From Devosia lacusdianchii (GTDB lineage Bacteria > Pseudomonadota > Alphaproteobacteria > Rhizobiales > Devosiaceae): a stretch of 64,000 nucleotides of DNA. The notes beneath the pieces are model-generated. The model saw nothing but the letters and a program-made list of their open reading frames with translations, had not been told where the DNA came from and did not search any database. Position 1 is the stretch's first letter, and every line of letters starts with the position of its first letter. The DNA lies in contig NZ_CP092483.1 of NCBI RefSeq assembly GCF_022429625.1, positions 248,001 through 312,000 of the forward strand. The letters are read 5' to 3'. Both the position numbers and the translations under genes were made by a program. Positions 36,059 to 44,336 of the stretch are shown here, piece after piece.

Positions 36059-36071
36059 TGAACGCCGTTCA
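36059..36071. promoter_or_regulatory. TetR-type palindrome, site 1 (TGAACGCCGTTCA)
   Basis: 13-base palindrome 27 bases upstream of the PspA-like start codon; probably within the transcript start region. Confidence 0.75.
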
Positions 36072-36092
36072 CAATCTCGTTGTAGCAGGTTC

Positions 36093-36105
36093 TGAACGAC
36101 GTTCA
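36093..36105. promoter_or_regulatory. TetR-type palindrome, site 2 (TGAACGACGTTCA)
   Basis: Second copy, 61 bases upstream of the PspA-like start, followed by an A/T-rich run suited to promoter melting. Confidence 0.75.
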
Positions 36106-36115
36106 ATAGAAAAAA

Positions 36116-36128
36116 TGAACGGCGTTTA
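36116..36128. promoter_or_regulatory. TetR-type palindrome, site 3 (TGAACGGCGTTTA)
   Basis: Third copy with one mismatch in the second half-site, 23 bases centre-to-centre from site 2. Confidence 0.65.
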
Positions 36129-36173
36129 AAATAGTTGTCAGGCGATGGCCTGATGCCATATCTCTCGAAGGGG

Positions 36174-36331
36174 AGTGTTCACTTTGGGCGCTTTCGGTTC
36201 AGCCGTCCCACCCTGAATGTCATTCCAGCGCAGGCCGGAATCACGCACAGTGAATGTTGGTTCGACCTCAGGATGGATCCCGGCCTCCGCCGGGGTGACA
36301 CCGCGAATATCAAGCGCCCCAAGTGAACACT
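36174..36331. repeat. 158-bp MITE-like element with 20-bp terminal inverted repeats
   Basis: Ends AGTGTTCACTTTGGGCGCTT (36174-36193) and its inverse (36312-36331) match at 19 of 20 bases. Nested inside is a second inverted pair, GTCATTCCAGCGCAGG... (about 36219-36242) and ...CCGCCGGGGTGAC (about 36276-36299), of the common GTCATTCC-type repeat. No gene inside, and no clear target duplication. Lies between the TetR 3' end and the PspA-like promoter. Confidence 0.65.
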
Positions 36332-36384
36332 GCCCAAAGGGGCGAGGAGTCGGTGGAGCCATGATTTTGGCAATGGGACCTTCG

Positions 36385-36984
36385 TTACCCCTGGGCAAAG
36401 GCCTTGATGTGAATATCGATGAGGTCATGGACGACGACGCCGATATCGCGATCCATCACCAGCGCCAGCCGGCCCGAATTCTGCAGCGAGGAGACGCTGT
36501 GAATACTGGCGAAGACCAGTTGCGCCGCGTGAGCGGCCTGTTGCGGGTTGGCGGTGGGCCGGATCTGCATGAAGCAGGCGGCCAGGATGCGAAGCAGGCC
36601 GGAAATGGTATCGACATACCATTGCGGCACGGCCACGCCTTCGGCGCGGCGGAATTCGAATAGCGCGTTCCAGAGGTTGGCATTGTCACGCAGGAAGCCG
36701 AGAAAGGCGTCGGCGTAACTGTGCAGCATCCGGCGCGGATCGTCGCTGCGTTCGGCTGCGGCAAAGGCCTCGCCGAGTGCCTTGAGCGTGCCGCCATTGA
36801 CCGCGGTGACGATGTCGTCGAGGTCTTTGAAATGGTTATAGAGCGTGCCCGGCGTATAGCCGATCGCAGCCGACAACGCGCGCGCCGACAGTTTGTCGAC
36901 GCCCTGCGTAGCGATCATCTGGCGGGCGGCCTCGATCACCAGTTCGACCAGCTCTTCCCGCGAATGATCGGCGCGCCGTGCCAT
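36385..36984 (-). CDS. TetR/AcrR family repressor
   Basis: 199-residue regulator. The N-terminal three-helix DNA-binding domain contains KLSARALSAAIGYTPGTLYNHFKDLDDIVTAV (about residues 30-62); the C-terminal ligand domain is divergent, of the TetR_C WHG type. GGAG precedes ATG 36984. A copy of TGAACGGCGTTCA lies 15 bases upstream, and three more lie before the PspA-like gene, so it is inferred to repress itself and the PspA-YiaA pair. Ligand unknown; membrane-active or lipid-like compounds would suit the targets. Confidence 0.9.
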   Translation of the reverse strand: MARRADHSREELVELVIEAARQMIATQGVDKLSARALSAAIGYTPGTLYNHFKDLDDIVTAVNGGTLKALGEAFAAAERSDDPRRMLHSYADAFLGFLRDNANLWNALFEFRRAEGVAVPQWYVDTISGLLRILAACFMQIRPTANPQQAAHAAQLVFASIHSVSSLQNSGRLALVMDRDIGVVVHDLIDIHIKAFAQG

Positions 36985-36998
36985 GGGTAACTCCGTAT

Positions 36999-37011
36999 TG
37001 AACGGCGTTCA
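36999..37011. promoter_or_regulatory. TetR-type palindrome, site 4 (TGAACGGCGTTCA)
   Basis: Perfect palindrome 15 bases upstream of the TetR start codon; candidate autoregulatory operator. Confidence 0.75.
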
Positions 37012-37041
37012 GTTACGCCCCGAATGGGGCACTGGCAAGGC

Positions 37042-37596
37042 TCAGGCCGGATCGAAGTCGGTCGGGCGGGCGGTGACATCGACCATGCCAGCGGCAAAGC
37101 GCTGCGCGTTGCGCACGTAGCGGTCGGCTGAGGCGCGCAGTTTCTCGACGCCCTCGGCATCGATCTCTCGCACCACCTTGCCCGGCGCGCCCAGCACCAT
37201 GGAATTGTCGGGGATGACTTTGTTTTCGGTGATCAAAGCGCCGGCGCCGATCAGACAGTTCCTGCCGATCCTGGCGCCGTTGAGCACTGTGGCCCCCATG
37301 CCAATCAGGGTATTGTCGCCAATGGTGCAGCCATGGACGATGGCGCCGTGGCCGATCGTGCAATTTTCGCCGATGACGAGCGGGTAATCGGTATCGGTGT
37401 GGAGGACGCAGTTCTCCTGCACATTGGTGCGGGCGCCGATGCGGATGGCTTCGATATCGCCGCGCGCCACCACGCCGAACCAGATGCCGACCTCGGCTCC
37501 GACCCAGATGTCGCCGACCAGCACGGCAGTGGGGGCGATCCAGCCGACATCGGGGTGAATGTCGGGGGCGATGCCATCGAGGGCGTAAAGGGGCAT
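37042..37596 (-). CDS. gamma-carbonic anhydrase-like left-handed beta-helix protein
   Basis: 184-residue hexapeptide-repeat protein of the PaaY/YrdA/CaiE class. Repeats such as VLVGDIWVGAEVGIWFG, IGENCTIGHGAIVHG and LIGMGATVLNGARIG build the beta-helix, and the three His ligands sit in VLHTD, IGHGAIVHG. ATG 37596 follows GGAG at six bases; the longer frame reads through repeat DNA. It may have carbonic anhydrase activity or act as an acyl-CoA hydrolase partner; the family is functionally mixed. Confidence 0.85.
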   Translation of the reverse strand: MPLYALDGIAPDIHPDVGWIAPTAVLVGDIWVGAEVGIWFGVVARGDIEAIRIGARTNVQENCVLHTDTDYPLVIGENCTIGHGAIVHGCTIGDNTLIGMGATVLNGARIGRNCLIGAGALITENKVIPDNSMVLGAPGKVVREIDAEGVEKLRASADRYVRNAQRFAAGMVDVTARPTDFDPA

Positions 37597-37630
37597 GGAC
37601 GTCTCCTCATCGTATTTGTGCGCTTTATCT

Positions 37631-37765
37631 TCTTCACCTCTCTCTGGGGGAGAGGTCGACCCTCTTGGGTCGGGTAAGGGGGCCTTTGCCAAACACCTCA
37701 CCCAGTAAAGGCCCCCTCACCGTCGGCTCCGCCGCCGACCTCTCCCCCGTAGGGGGAGGTGAAGA
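37631..37765. repeat. palindromic dispersed repeat, second family (about 135 bp)
   Basis: Ends TCTTCACCTC and GAGGTGAAGA-like face each other, with GGGGGAGAGGTCG and CGACCTCTCCCCC inside and a central GGGGGCCTTT (37678-37687) / AAAGGCCCCC (37707-37716) stem. Such elements are frequent in Rhizobiales intergenic DNA. It contains the 3' end of selO. Confidence 0.75.
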
Positions 37766-39173
37766 GGGGATCAACCCCATAGGCCTGCCGCATCTCGGCG
37801 ATCTCGGCCAGTGTGGTTTGGAACAGGCTCCAGTTATCGCGATCGGCGATGGGTGCCCAGATGGCTTCGACCTCGCCGATCAGCATGGTGCGGGGTGTGT
37901 TGCGGGTGAAATAGGGGTGGGTGAGATTGACGTCGTCCGCGGGTCCGAATTGTTCGAGCGCATCGGCCACCGGGCGGAAGGCCTCCCGCGCATAGTATTC
38001 CGCCGATAGACTGCGGGCGGCGCGCTCGGCGCTGAGACTGCCACCACGCCAGTCGAAGAAGAACTGCTCATAGGGCGCCTTGCTGGTGGACAGGAAGCCG
38101 AACAGCGTCGTGACGAAGGCGCTGTCGGTTTCCACGTCCCGCGGCTTGAGGCCGAGGCGGCGCAGCATCTGGCGCGGCAGCTCGGCGCGGAATTCCGGCC
38201 AGATGGTATTGAGTGCCGGCTCCAGCTTTTCGATGCTCGACAGAGGAAGCAGGCACTCGGCCAAGCGGGTCAGGTTCCACGCGAGCGTGTCGGGTTGACG
38301 GCCAAAGCTATAGAGGCCGGTTTCGTCGAAATAGGCGGCGGTGAAGTCAGGGTCGTAGATCGGCAGGAAGCGCCACGGACCGTAGTCGAAGCTCTCACCG
38401 GTAATGTTGATATTATCCGTGTTCAGCACCCCGTGGACAAACCCAGCTGCAGTCCATTGCGCGCCGAGCCGGGCAACGTTTTTGACGACCGCTTCGAGGA
38501 AGGCGGTGGGCTTGTCAGGGGCGCTGGCCAGTTCGGGGTAATAATTGGCGATCGCATAGTCGAGCAATTGCGCCAGGCTCTCACTGTCTTCGAGATAGGC
38601 CAGACGCTGGAAGGTGCCGATGCGAATATGGCTATGGCTGAGCCGGACCAGCACCGAGGACCTGGTGGGCGATGGTTCGTCGCCGCGATGCAGCGCCTCG
38701 CCGGTTTCGATCAGCGAGAAGCTCTTGGAGGTATAGACGCCGAGCGCTTCCAGCATTTCGGTGGCCAGAACCTCGCGTACACCGCCCTTGAGCGTCAGCC
38801 GTCCATCGCCGCCGCGCGACCACGGCGTCTTGCCCGAACCCTTGGTGCCGAAATCGAGCAGGCGGCCATCGCTGTGGTCAAAGCCCTGCGCGAACAGGAA
38901 GCCTCTGCCGTCCCCGAGGTCGGCATTGTAACTGCGGAACTGGTGGCCGTGGTAGCGCAGGGCCAGAGGTTGCGGCAGCGAGCCGGGCAGGGGTTCGAAC
39001 CGGCCGAAATGGGCCAACCATTGCTCGTCCGTGAGATCATCGAGCCCCATGCGATGGGCCCAGCGCTGGTCGCGATGACGCAGCACGGTTTTCGGGAAAT
39101 CGGCGGGTGCGACGCGATCGTAGAAGGCATCGCCCAGCGTCTCGTGCTGGCTTGAGGGTTTGAAGCGAGTCAT
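37698..39173 (-). CDS. selO: SelO family protein adenylyltransferase (YdiU)
   Basis: Pseudokinase-fold AMPylator, 491 residues, that transfers AMP to protein hydroxyls in redox stress. Hallmarks: RYHGHQFRSYNADLGDGRG, GTKGSGKTPWSRGGDGRLTLKGG, VRLSHSHIRIGTFQ and GVLNTDNINITGESFDYGP, the metal and active-site loop. ATG 39173 gives the usual MTRFKPS start; ATG 39191 is an alternative, and neither has a good ribosome-binding site. The last 20 or so residues (SPYGGEVGGGADGEGAFTG) are encoded by the palindromic repeat, replacing the normal C-terminus; the redox Cys near the end of many homologues is absent. Confidence 0.9.
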   Translation of the reverse strand: MTRFKPSSQHETLGDAFYDRVAPADFPKTVLRHRDQRWAHRMGLDDLTDEQWLAHFGRFEPLPGSLPQPLALRYHGHQFRSYNADLGDGRGFLFAQGFDHSDGRLLDFGTKGSGKTPWSRGGDGRLTLKGGVREVLATEMLEALGVYTSKSFSLIETGEALHRGDEPSPTRSSVLVRLSHSHIRIGTFQRLAYLEDSESLAQLLDYAIANYYPELASAPDKPTAFLEAVVKNVARLGAQWTAAGFVHGVLNTDNINITGESFDYGPWRFLPIYDPDFTAAYFDETGLYSFGRQPDTLAWNLTRLAECLLPLSSIEKLEPALNTIWPEFRAELPRQMLRRLGLKPRDVETDSAFVTTLFGFLSTSKAPYEQFFFDWRGGSLSAERAARSLSAEYYAREAFRPVADALEQFGPADDVNLTHPYFTRNTPRTMLIGEVEAIWAPIADRDNWSLFQTTLAEIAEMRQAYGVDPLFTSPYGGEVGGGADGEGAFTG

Positions 39174-39270
39174 GGCGTCGGAGGCTAGCATAATGGCGGC
39201 CTGCGTGTGCAACCCAGCCCTTCACCATTCCGCCTAGCGAGCCGCAACAAATCGCCCTATATGGAGCGAG

Positions 39271-39951
39271 ATGAAACCCCAGAGTGACATCCTGCGCCTC
39301 GCGCCCTTCCAAGCCGTCATCTTCGATATGGACGGCACGCTGCTCGACACCGAAAGCGTCTTCAAGACCATCGTCTACGAGGTGTGCACCGATCTCGGCT
39401 TCGAGATGACCGATGCCGTGCACAGCGCCATGGTGGGCTCCAGCCACGAGCGGACCAATCAATTGCTGGTGGAAGCCTATGGCGTCGCCTTTCCCTACAC
39501 GCAATTCGACGAGCGCTGCCGCATCATGATGCGCAGCCGCAGCCATGACGTGCCGGTGAAGCGTGGCGCCTTCGAGTTTCTGGAAACGCTGCGCGATCGC
39601 AATATTCCGATGGCCGTGGCCACGTCCTCGCGTCAGCCCCATGCCCATACCCATCTCGGCGCCGCGGGCCTGCTCGACATGTTCGAGACCATCGTCACCC
39701 GTGACGATGTGATCAATCCCAAGCCGCATCCCGAGCCCTACCTGACAGCGGCAAAGCGGCTGGGGATGAACCCGCTGCAGTGCCTGGCGCTCGAAGACAG
39801 CCATGCCGGCGTCCGCGCCGCCCATGCCGCGGGCATGCAGACCGTGATGGTGCCTGACCTGGTGCATCCGAGCGACGAAATCCGGGCGCTGGGCATCGCC
39901 GTGATGGAAAGTCTCGACCACGTTCGGCTTGCCGCGTTTCCCAAGCTCTGA
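39271..39951 (+). CDS. HAD superfamily phosphatase (phosphoglucomutase/GPP-like)
   Basis: 226-residue haloacid dehalogenase phosphatase. Motif I is VIFDMDGTLLDTES with the nucleophile Asp, motif II is VATSSR, the Lys is in VINPKPHPEPYL and motif IV is LEDSHAGVRAA. A helical cap follows motif I, as in beta-phosphoglucomutase, sugar-phosphatase and phosphoglycolate phosphatase relatives. GGAG is four bases before ATG, slightly close. Monocistronic, ending in a strong terminator. Confidence 0.9.
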   Translation: MKPQSDILRLAPFQAVIFDMDGTLLDTESVFKTIVYEVCTDLGFEMTDAVHSAMVGSSHERTNQLLVEAYGVAFPYTQFDERCRIMMRSRSHDVPVKRGAFEFLETLRDRNIPMAVATSSRQPHAHTHLGAAGLLDMFETIVTRDDVINPKPHPEPYLTAAKRLGMNPLQCLALEDSHAGVRAAHAAGMQTVMVPDLVHPSDEIRALGIAVMESLDHVRLAAFPKL

Positions 39952-39977
39952 ACGAGCCTAAATGCTGACGGATGCAG

Positions 39978-40007
39978 AAGCCCCGGTTGCCCGCCGGGGC
40001 TTTTTTT
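39978..40007 (+). terminator. rho-independent terminator of the HAD gene
   Basis: AAGCCCCGG (39978-39986) pairs with CCGGGGCTT (39994-40002), a 9-bp stem with a seven-base loop, followed by seven T residues. Confidence 0.92.
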
Positions 40008-40324
40008 CCGTCTCGCAACGCATCCACAGCAAACCGCAACGGCGCGGCACAATGTCCGTAAACTTTTACCGATCACGGAAAGCCGGCCTTCACCACCATC
40101 CAACCCATTCTGTTTCCTGGGTTTTCAACCGTCTTCGTCTCGATTAACCGTACTTTAAGAAGCTAACGGCTATGGTTAACCAGCCGTAAATTTCGGCTTC
40201 CCATGACCCGCAAGCTTGGCTAGTGTGCCGGCCGGGAAGTGACGGGAAGGGTCCGCATCGACGGATCCGGACAACGAAGGCCCGCCAGATATGGCTGGAC
40301 GGGCTCAGGGGCAAGGACGGGGCA

Positions 40325-41227
40325 TTGACGCTAACCTGGCAGGCTATCGCTGTGCGTGCGGTATCGCATGCGCTCGCCCTGTGCGCGGTTGCGCTCGTGC
40401 TGTTCATCACCCTCGTTCCAGCTCACGCCGAAACTATTCGCCTTGCAGACGTGACCCCGCTGCCGGTGCCGGCCGATCTCATGGCCGTGCGCGCCCAGCC
40501 GGCGATCGGCCCGACCATTGTGCCGCTCGCCCCTGGTGAGCAGCCGCTGACCCCGGCTCTGCTAGCCAACTACGTTCAGCGCCAGCAGGCATTGCGCGCT
40601 GTCAATGTCACCGAGGAAATCACGCCCGGCGAACTCAATACCGACGTGCTGATGGGCTATATCGCACGCGGTTCGTTCGGTGGCGGCAACAGCGCCGTTT
40701 CGGCGCTTGCCAGCTTCGCTGCGCCGACGCCAGCGGCTGAGCCGGCGCTCAACACCTCCATGCTGGCCGCCTATATCGAGACCGGCTACCAGACCACGAC
40801 GCAGCGTCTGGACCATGCCAATGCCGAGCGCGATTGCCTGGCGCAGGCCATCTATCACGAGGCCCGTGGCGAAAGCGCTGCCGGCCAGCTCGCTGTCGCC
40901 AATGTCATCGTCAATCGCGCGCGCTCGGGCAAGTTTCCCTCGACTCTGTGCGGCGTGATCTACCAGAATGCCGACAAGGGCTATCACCGCTGCCAGTTCA
41001 CCTTTGCCTGCGACGGTCGTACCGACGCCCCCGGTGAACGCCGTGCCTGGGTTCGTTCCGCCGAGCTGGCGCAGGACGTCTATGCCGAATTCGCCACCGG
41101 CGAGGCCGTGGGTGCGGTGCCGGGTTCGGCGCTCTACTACCACACCACGGCAGTGCGCCCGAACTGGGCCAATACCTACAATGCTGTCGCCCAGATCGGC
41201 TCGCATATCTTCTACTCGCCCAACTGA
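40325..41227 (+). CDS. SleB-type cell wall hydrolase (Hydrolase_2)
   Basis: About 300 residues. A signal-anchor or signal peptide (ALALCAVALVLFITLVPAHA) leads to a 150-residue linker rich in Ala/Pro and a C-terminal SleB catalytic domain with the active-site Glu in AIYHEARGESAAGQLAVANV and conserved CGVIYQN and CQFTFACDG. The frame is open from GTG 40223, but TTG 40325 follows AAGGA at seven bases and places the signal peptide correctly; this start is a judgement. Such enzymes act as lytic transglycosylases or amidases on peptidoglycan in the periplasm. Confidence 0.85.
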   Translation: MTLTWQAIAVRAVSHALALCAVALVLFITLVPAHAETIRLADVTPLPVPADLMAVRAQPAIGPTIVPLAPGEQPLTPALLANYVQRQQALRAVNVTEEITPGELNTDVLMGYIARGSFGGGNSAVSALASFAAPTPAAEPALNTSMLAAYIETGYQTTTQRLDHANAERDCLAQAIYHEARGESAAGQLAVANVIVNRARSGKFPSTLCGVIYQNADKGYHRCQFTFACDGRTDAPGERRAWVRSAELAQDVYAEFATGEAVGAVPGSALYYHTTAVRPNWANTYNAVAQIGSHIFYSPN

Positions 41228-41414
41228 GGCGGTCTTCTCCGACATCGTGACATGCCAAGGCACCGCGCTGGCCTAGCCGCGCGGTTTGCTGGTCAGTCTA
41301 CGCCGCAGCAAGCGCTGCGACATGGGGGAGATCCGTCCCGGTGCCGGTCGTCCGGCGAGTTGGGCCGGGATAAAGATGGATAGATTTGGGCGGGGTGACG
41401 GCTCACACTCGATC

Positions 41415-41499
41415 ATCACCCTCGGGCCCGACGCGAGGGCACTTTACTTACCCAACGCTCAGCAAAGTGTAGAGCCCTCGGGTCAAGCCCGAGGGTGAC
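41415..41499. repeat. REP-like palindromic pair, copy C
   Basis: ATCACCCTCGGGCCCG at the left, GGTCAAGCCCGAGGGTGAC at the right, with inner CACTTTACTT and AAAGTGTAGAG; same architecture as copies A and B. Confidence 0.85.
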
Positions 41500-41625
41500 G
41501 GCCGGTGGGTGTGTCGGGCTTTGCCACGCCGGGTGATGCGGCGCGTCACGGACATGGATCCAGGCCTGCGCCGGGATAACATCGGGGTGGAGGGGGGGTG
41601 GCTATTTTGCCCCACCCACCGGCGC

Positions 41626-41702
41626 TTCCCTCGGACTTGATCCGAGGGTCTTTCGCCGCTTGTACCGTGTCGGGGTGGCCCTCGGATCAAACCCGAGGGA
41701 AC
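41626..41702. repeat. diverged REP-like palindromic pair, copy D
   Basis: TTCCCTCGGACTTGATCCGAGGG at the left and CCCTCGGATCAAACCCGAGGGAA at the right. Both arms are changed in concert (GGAC/GATC), which keeps the pairing, so it may be a subfamily. Confidence 0.7.
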
Positions 41703-41774
41703 GCGGAGGAGGTTGCCAAAGGTCGGGCGCGGGCCGGCCTCTAGCAGCGCAGCACCACCCTTCGCTGGCGTTGG

Positions 41775-43367
41775 CTACTCCGCCGCCTGCGCCAGCCTTG
41801 GCCCCGGGGCGGCATTCGCCGCGTCGCCGAACTTCTCGAAATTGGCGCGGAACAGGCCTGCCAGGTGGATGGCCTGGCGGTCGTAAGCCTCGGCGTCGGC
41901 CCAGGTGAGCCGGGGCGTCAGCAGCTTGTCGGCCACGCCGGGCACAGCGATCGGGACCTGGAAGCCGAACAACTCATCGGTGCGCATGGCGATCGTATCC
42001 AGGTCGCCATCGAGCGCTGCGGTCAGCAGGCGCCGGGTCGAGGCGATGTCGATGCGCTTGCCGACGCCATAACCACCGCCTGTCCAGCCGGTATTGATCA
42101 GCCAGGCCGAGGCGCCGCTGCTGCGCAGCTTTTCTTCCAGCATGGCGCCGTAGACCGTGGGATGCAGCGGCATGAAGGGGGCGCCGAAGCAGGCCGAGAA
42201 CGTCGCCTGCGGTTCGGTAACGCCGCGCTCAGTACCGGCCACCTTGGCGGTGTAGCCCGAGAGGAAGTGGTAGACCGCCTGGTCCGGCGTCAACCGCGCA
42301 ATCGGCGGCAGCACGCCGAAGGCGTCGGCAGTGAGGAACACCACGGTCTTGGGCGTACCGCCCACGCTGCCCTTGGCAATGGCCGGCAGCACGTGGATGG
42401 GGTAGGCCGCGCGCGTGTTCTCGGTCAGCGAGACGTCGTCGAAATCGGGCGTCTTGCTATTATCGAGCACGACATTTTCAAGCACGGTGCCGAAGCGTTT
42501 GGTGGCGGCGTAGATTTCGGGCTCGGCCTCGGGGCTGAGCTTGATGGTCTTGGCGTAGCAGCCGCCTTCGAGGTTGAACACGCCGTCATGGCTCCAGCCA
42601 TGCTCGTCGTCGCCGATCAATGGCCGATTGGGGTCATTGCTGAGCGTGGTCTTGCCGGTGCCCGACAGACCGAAGAACAGCGCGGCCTCACCATCCTTGC
42701 CTAGATTGGCCGAGCAGTGCATGGGCAGCACGCCCTGGCGGGGCGCGTGGAAATTGAACAGCGAGAACACGCTCTTCTTGATCTCCCCAGCATAGAGCGT
42801 GCCGGCGATCACCACGATATTGCGGCTCATATCGAGCGCGATCACCGTATCGGTGCGGCTGCCATGGCGGGCCGGATCGGCCTTGAAGCGCGGCGCATGC
42901 ACGATGGTGACAGGGGTCGGATTGCTGCCGGCCGCCACGCTCTCGCCGGGGCGGATCAGCAGGTTGCGGATGAACAGGGCATGCCAGGCGCTGGGCGTCA
43001 GCACGGTGACGCCATACTGGTGACGCGGATCGGCGCCGGCCAGCAGATCCTGCCGGAAGATCGACAGGCCGGCCTGGGCGGCGATGGCGTCCTCAAGCAG
43101 GGCATCGAAATGATCAGGGCTCATGGCCCCGGCATTGTCCCACCAAACGCTGTTCTCGGTGAGCCCGTCGCGGACGATGAACTTGTCCTTGGGCGAGCGG
43201 CCGGTAAAGGCGCCGGTGCGCACCGAAACCGCGCCGTCGACAGTGAGCTCGCACTCTTCGCCCTGCAGCGAGCGGGCAACCAGAACGGGCGCAATGTCGT
43301 TCAAGGACACCGAACCGGCGCTTGCGGCAATCTTGCTCCTGAGGACTTCGTGGTCGAACGCGCTCAT
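41775..43367 (-). CDS. pckA: phosphoenolpyruvate carboxykinase (ATP)
   Basis: 530-residue ATP-dependent PEPCK, first step of gluconeogenesis from oxaloacetate. Visible: RTGAFTGRSPKDKFIV near residue 50, PMHCSANLG, the kinase-1a P-loop GLSGTGKTTLS, LIGDDEHGWS and GCYAKTIKLS. GGAG is seven bases before ATG 43367. Divergent from chvI, as in most Hyphomicrobiales, where ChvI/ChvG are known to influence pckA. Confidence 0.96.
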   Translation of the reverse strand: MSAFDHEVLRSKIAASAGSVSLNDIAPVLVARSLQGEECELTVDGAVSVRTGAFTGRSPKDKFIVRDGLTENSVWWDNAGAMSPDHFDALLEDAIAAQAGLSIFRQDLLAGADPRHQYGVTVLTPSAWHALFIRNLLIRPGESVAAGSNPTPVTIVHAPRFKADPARHGSRTDTVIALDMSRNIVVIAGTLYAGEIKKSVFSLFNFHAPRQGVLPMHCSANLGKDGEAALFFGLSGTGKTTLSNDPNRPLIGDDEHGWSHDGVFNLEGGCYAKTIKLSPEAEPEIYAATKRFGTVLENVVLDNSKTPDFDDVSLTENTRAAYPIHVLPAIAKGSVGGTPKTVVFLTADAFGVLPPIARLTPDQAVYHFLSGYTAKVAGTERGVTEPQATFSACFGAPFMPLHPTVYGAMLEEKLRSSGASAWLINTGWTGGGYGVGKRIDIASTRRLLTAALDGDLDTIAMRTDELFGFQVPIAVPGVADKLLTPRLTWADAEAYDRQAIHLAGLFRANFEKFGDAANAAPGPRLAQAAE

Positions 43368-43610
43368 CTCGAAACTCCATCGCTTGCGGCACGGTGCCGC
43401 CTGCTATGGAGTTGAAAATACGGGCCGAAGTCGTCCTGCAACCATCCCGAAATCTGTCGTAAGACTGAAGTTGCATCGTGCCAAAGGGTCGCACCACCGG
43501 TTGTTCTGCCCTTGGCCGCGCCTTATTTAACGCGTAATTGTCGCCTGCAAGCATGCGCGACGGCCAATGTTGCCGCGTGTTTGTTCAGCGTCTGAAATGA
43601 AAGGCAGCCC

Positions 43611-44327
43611 ATGCCCAAGATCGCCCTCGTCGATGACGACCGCAATATTCTGACATCCGTGTCGCTGACACTGGAGGCCGAAGGCTATCAGGTCGCCACC
43701 TATACCGATGGCGCTTCTGGTCTCGAAGGTCTCACCACCGACAAGCCGGACCTGGCCATTCTCGATATCAAGATGCCGCGTATGGACGGCATGGAACTGC
43801 TGCGCCGTCTGCGCCAGAAATCCGATGTGCCGGTGATCTTCCTCACCTCCAAGGACGAGGAGATCGATGAGCTGTTCGGCCTCAAGATGGGCGCCGACGA
43901 CTTCATCACCAAGCCGTTCAGCCAGCGCCTGCTGGTCGAGCGCGTCAAGGCCATCCTGCGCCGTTCCGCCCCGCGCGATCCCTCAGCGCCCGCCGGCTCG
44001 CCGGGCGAGCCCGGCACCGGCAAGGCGCTGATCGAGCGCGGTTCGCTGGTGATGGACGAAGAGCGCCATACCTGCACCTGGAAGGGCCAGCGCGTAACGC
44101 TGACCGTCACCGAATTCCTGATCCTGCAGGCACTGGCGCTGCGTCCGGGCGTGGTCAAGTCGCGCAATGCGCTGATGGATGCCGCCTATGACGACCAGGT
44201 CTATGTCGACGACCGCACTATCGACAGCCACATCAAGCGCCTGCGCAAGAAGTTCAAGGCGACCGACGACGACTTCGAGATGATCGAGACGCTTTACGGC
44301 GTCGGCTATCGCTTCAAGGAGCAATAA
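43611..44327 (+). CDS. chvI: response regulator ChvI
   Basis: 238-residue OmpR-family regulator. The receiver has LVDDDRN, phospho-acceptor Asp52 in [17 protein letters not shown] and [34 protein letters not shown], nearly diagnostic of ChvI. The winged-helix C-terminal domain ends [24 protein letters not shown] precedes ATG 43611. In relatives ChvI with ChvG and the periplasmic ExoR controls envelope, exopolysaccharide and acid responses; ExoR is not in this window. Confidence 0.95.
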   Translation: MPKIALVDDDRNILTSVSLTLEAEGYQVATYTDGASGLEGLTTDKPDLAILDIKMPRMDGMELLRRLRQKSDVPVIFLTSKDEEIDELFGLKMGADDFITKPFSQRLLVERVKAILRRSAPRDPSAPAGSPGEPGTGKALIERGSLVMDEERHTCTWKGQRVTLTVTEFLILQALALRPGVVKSRNALMDAAYDDQVYVDDRTIDSHIKRLRKKFKATDDDFEMIETLYGVGYRFKEQ

Positions 44328-44336
44328 GCACAACAA

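Larger units (their letters stand above)
41228..41774. other. gene-free stretch with palindromic repeats
   Basis: 547 bases between the wall hydrolase and pckA 3' ends (convergent). It holds two copies of the CACCCTCGGG REP-like family (41415-41499 and a diverged 41626-41702) and a fragment resembling the GTCATTCC-type repeat at about 41545-41580. Short frames here merely read through the palindromes. Confidence 0.7.

Noticed and set aside
38985..39010. GGGTTCGAACC-like tRNA T-loop
   Set aside because: It lies within selO coding sequence, with no matching acceptor, D or anticodon stems around it.
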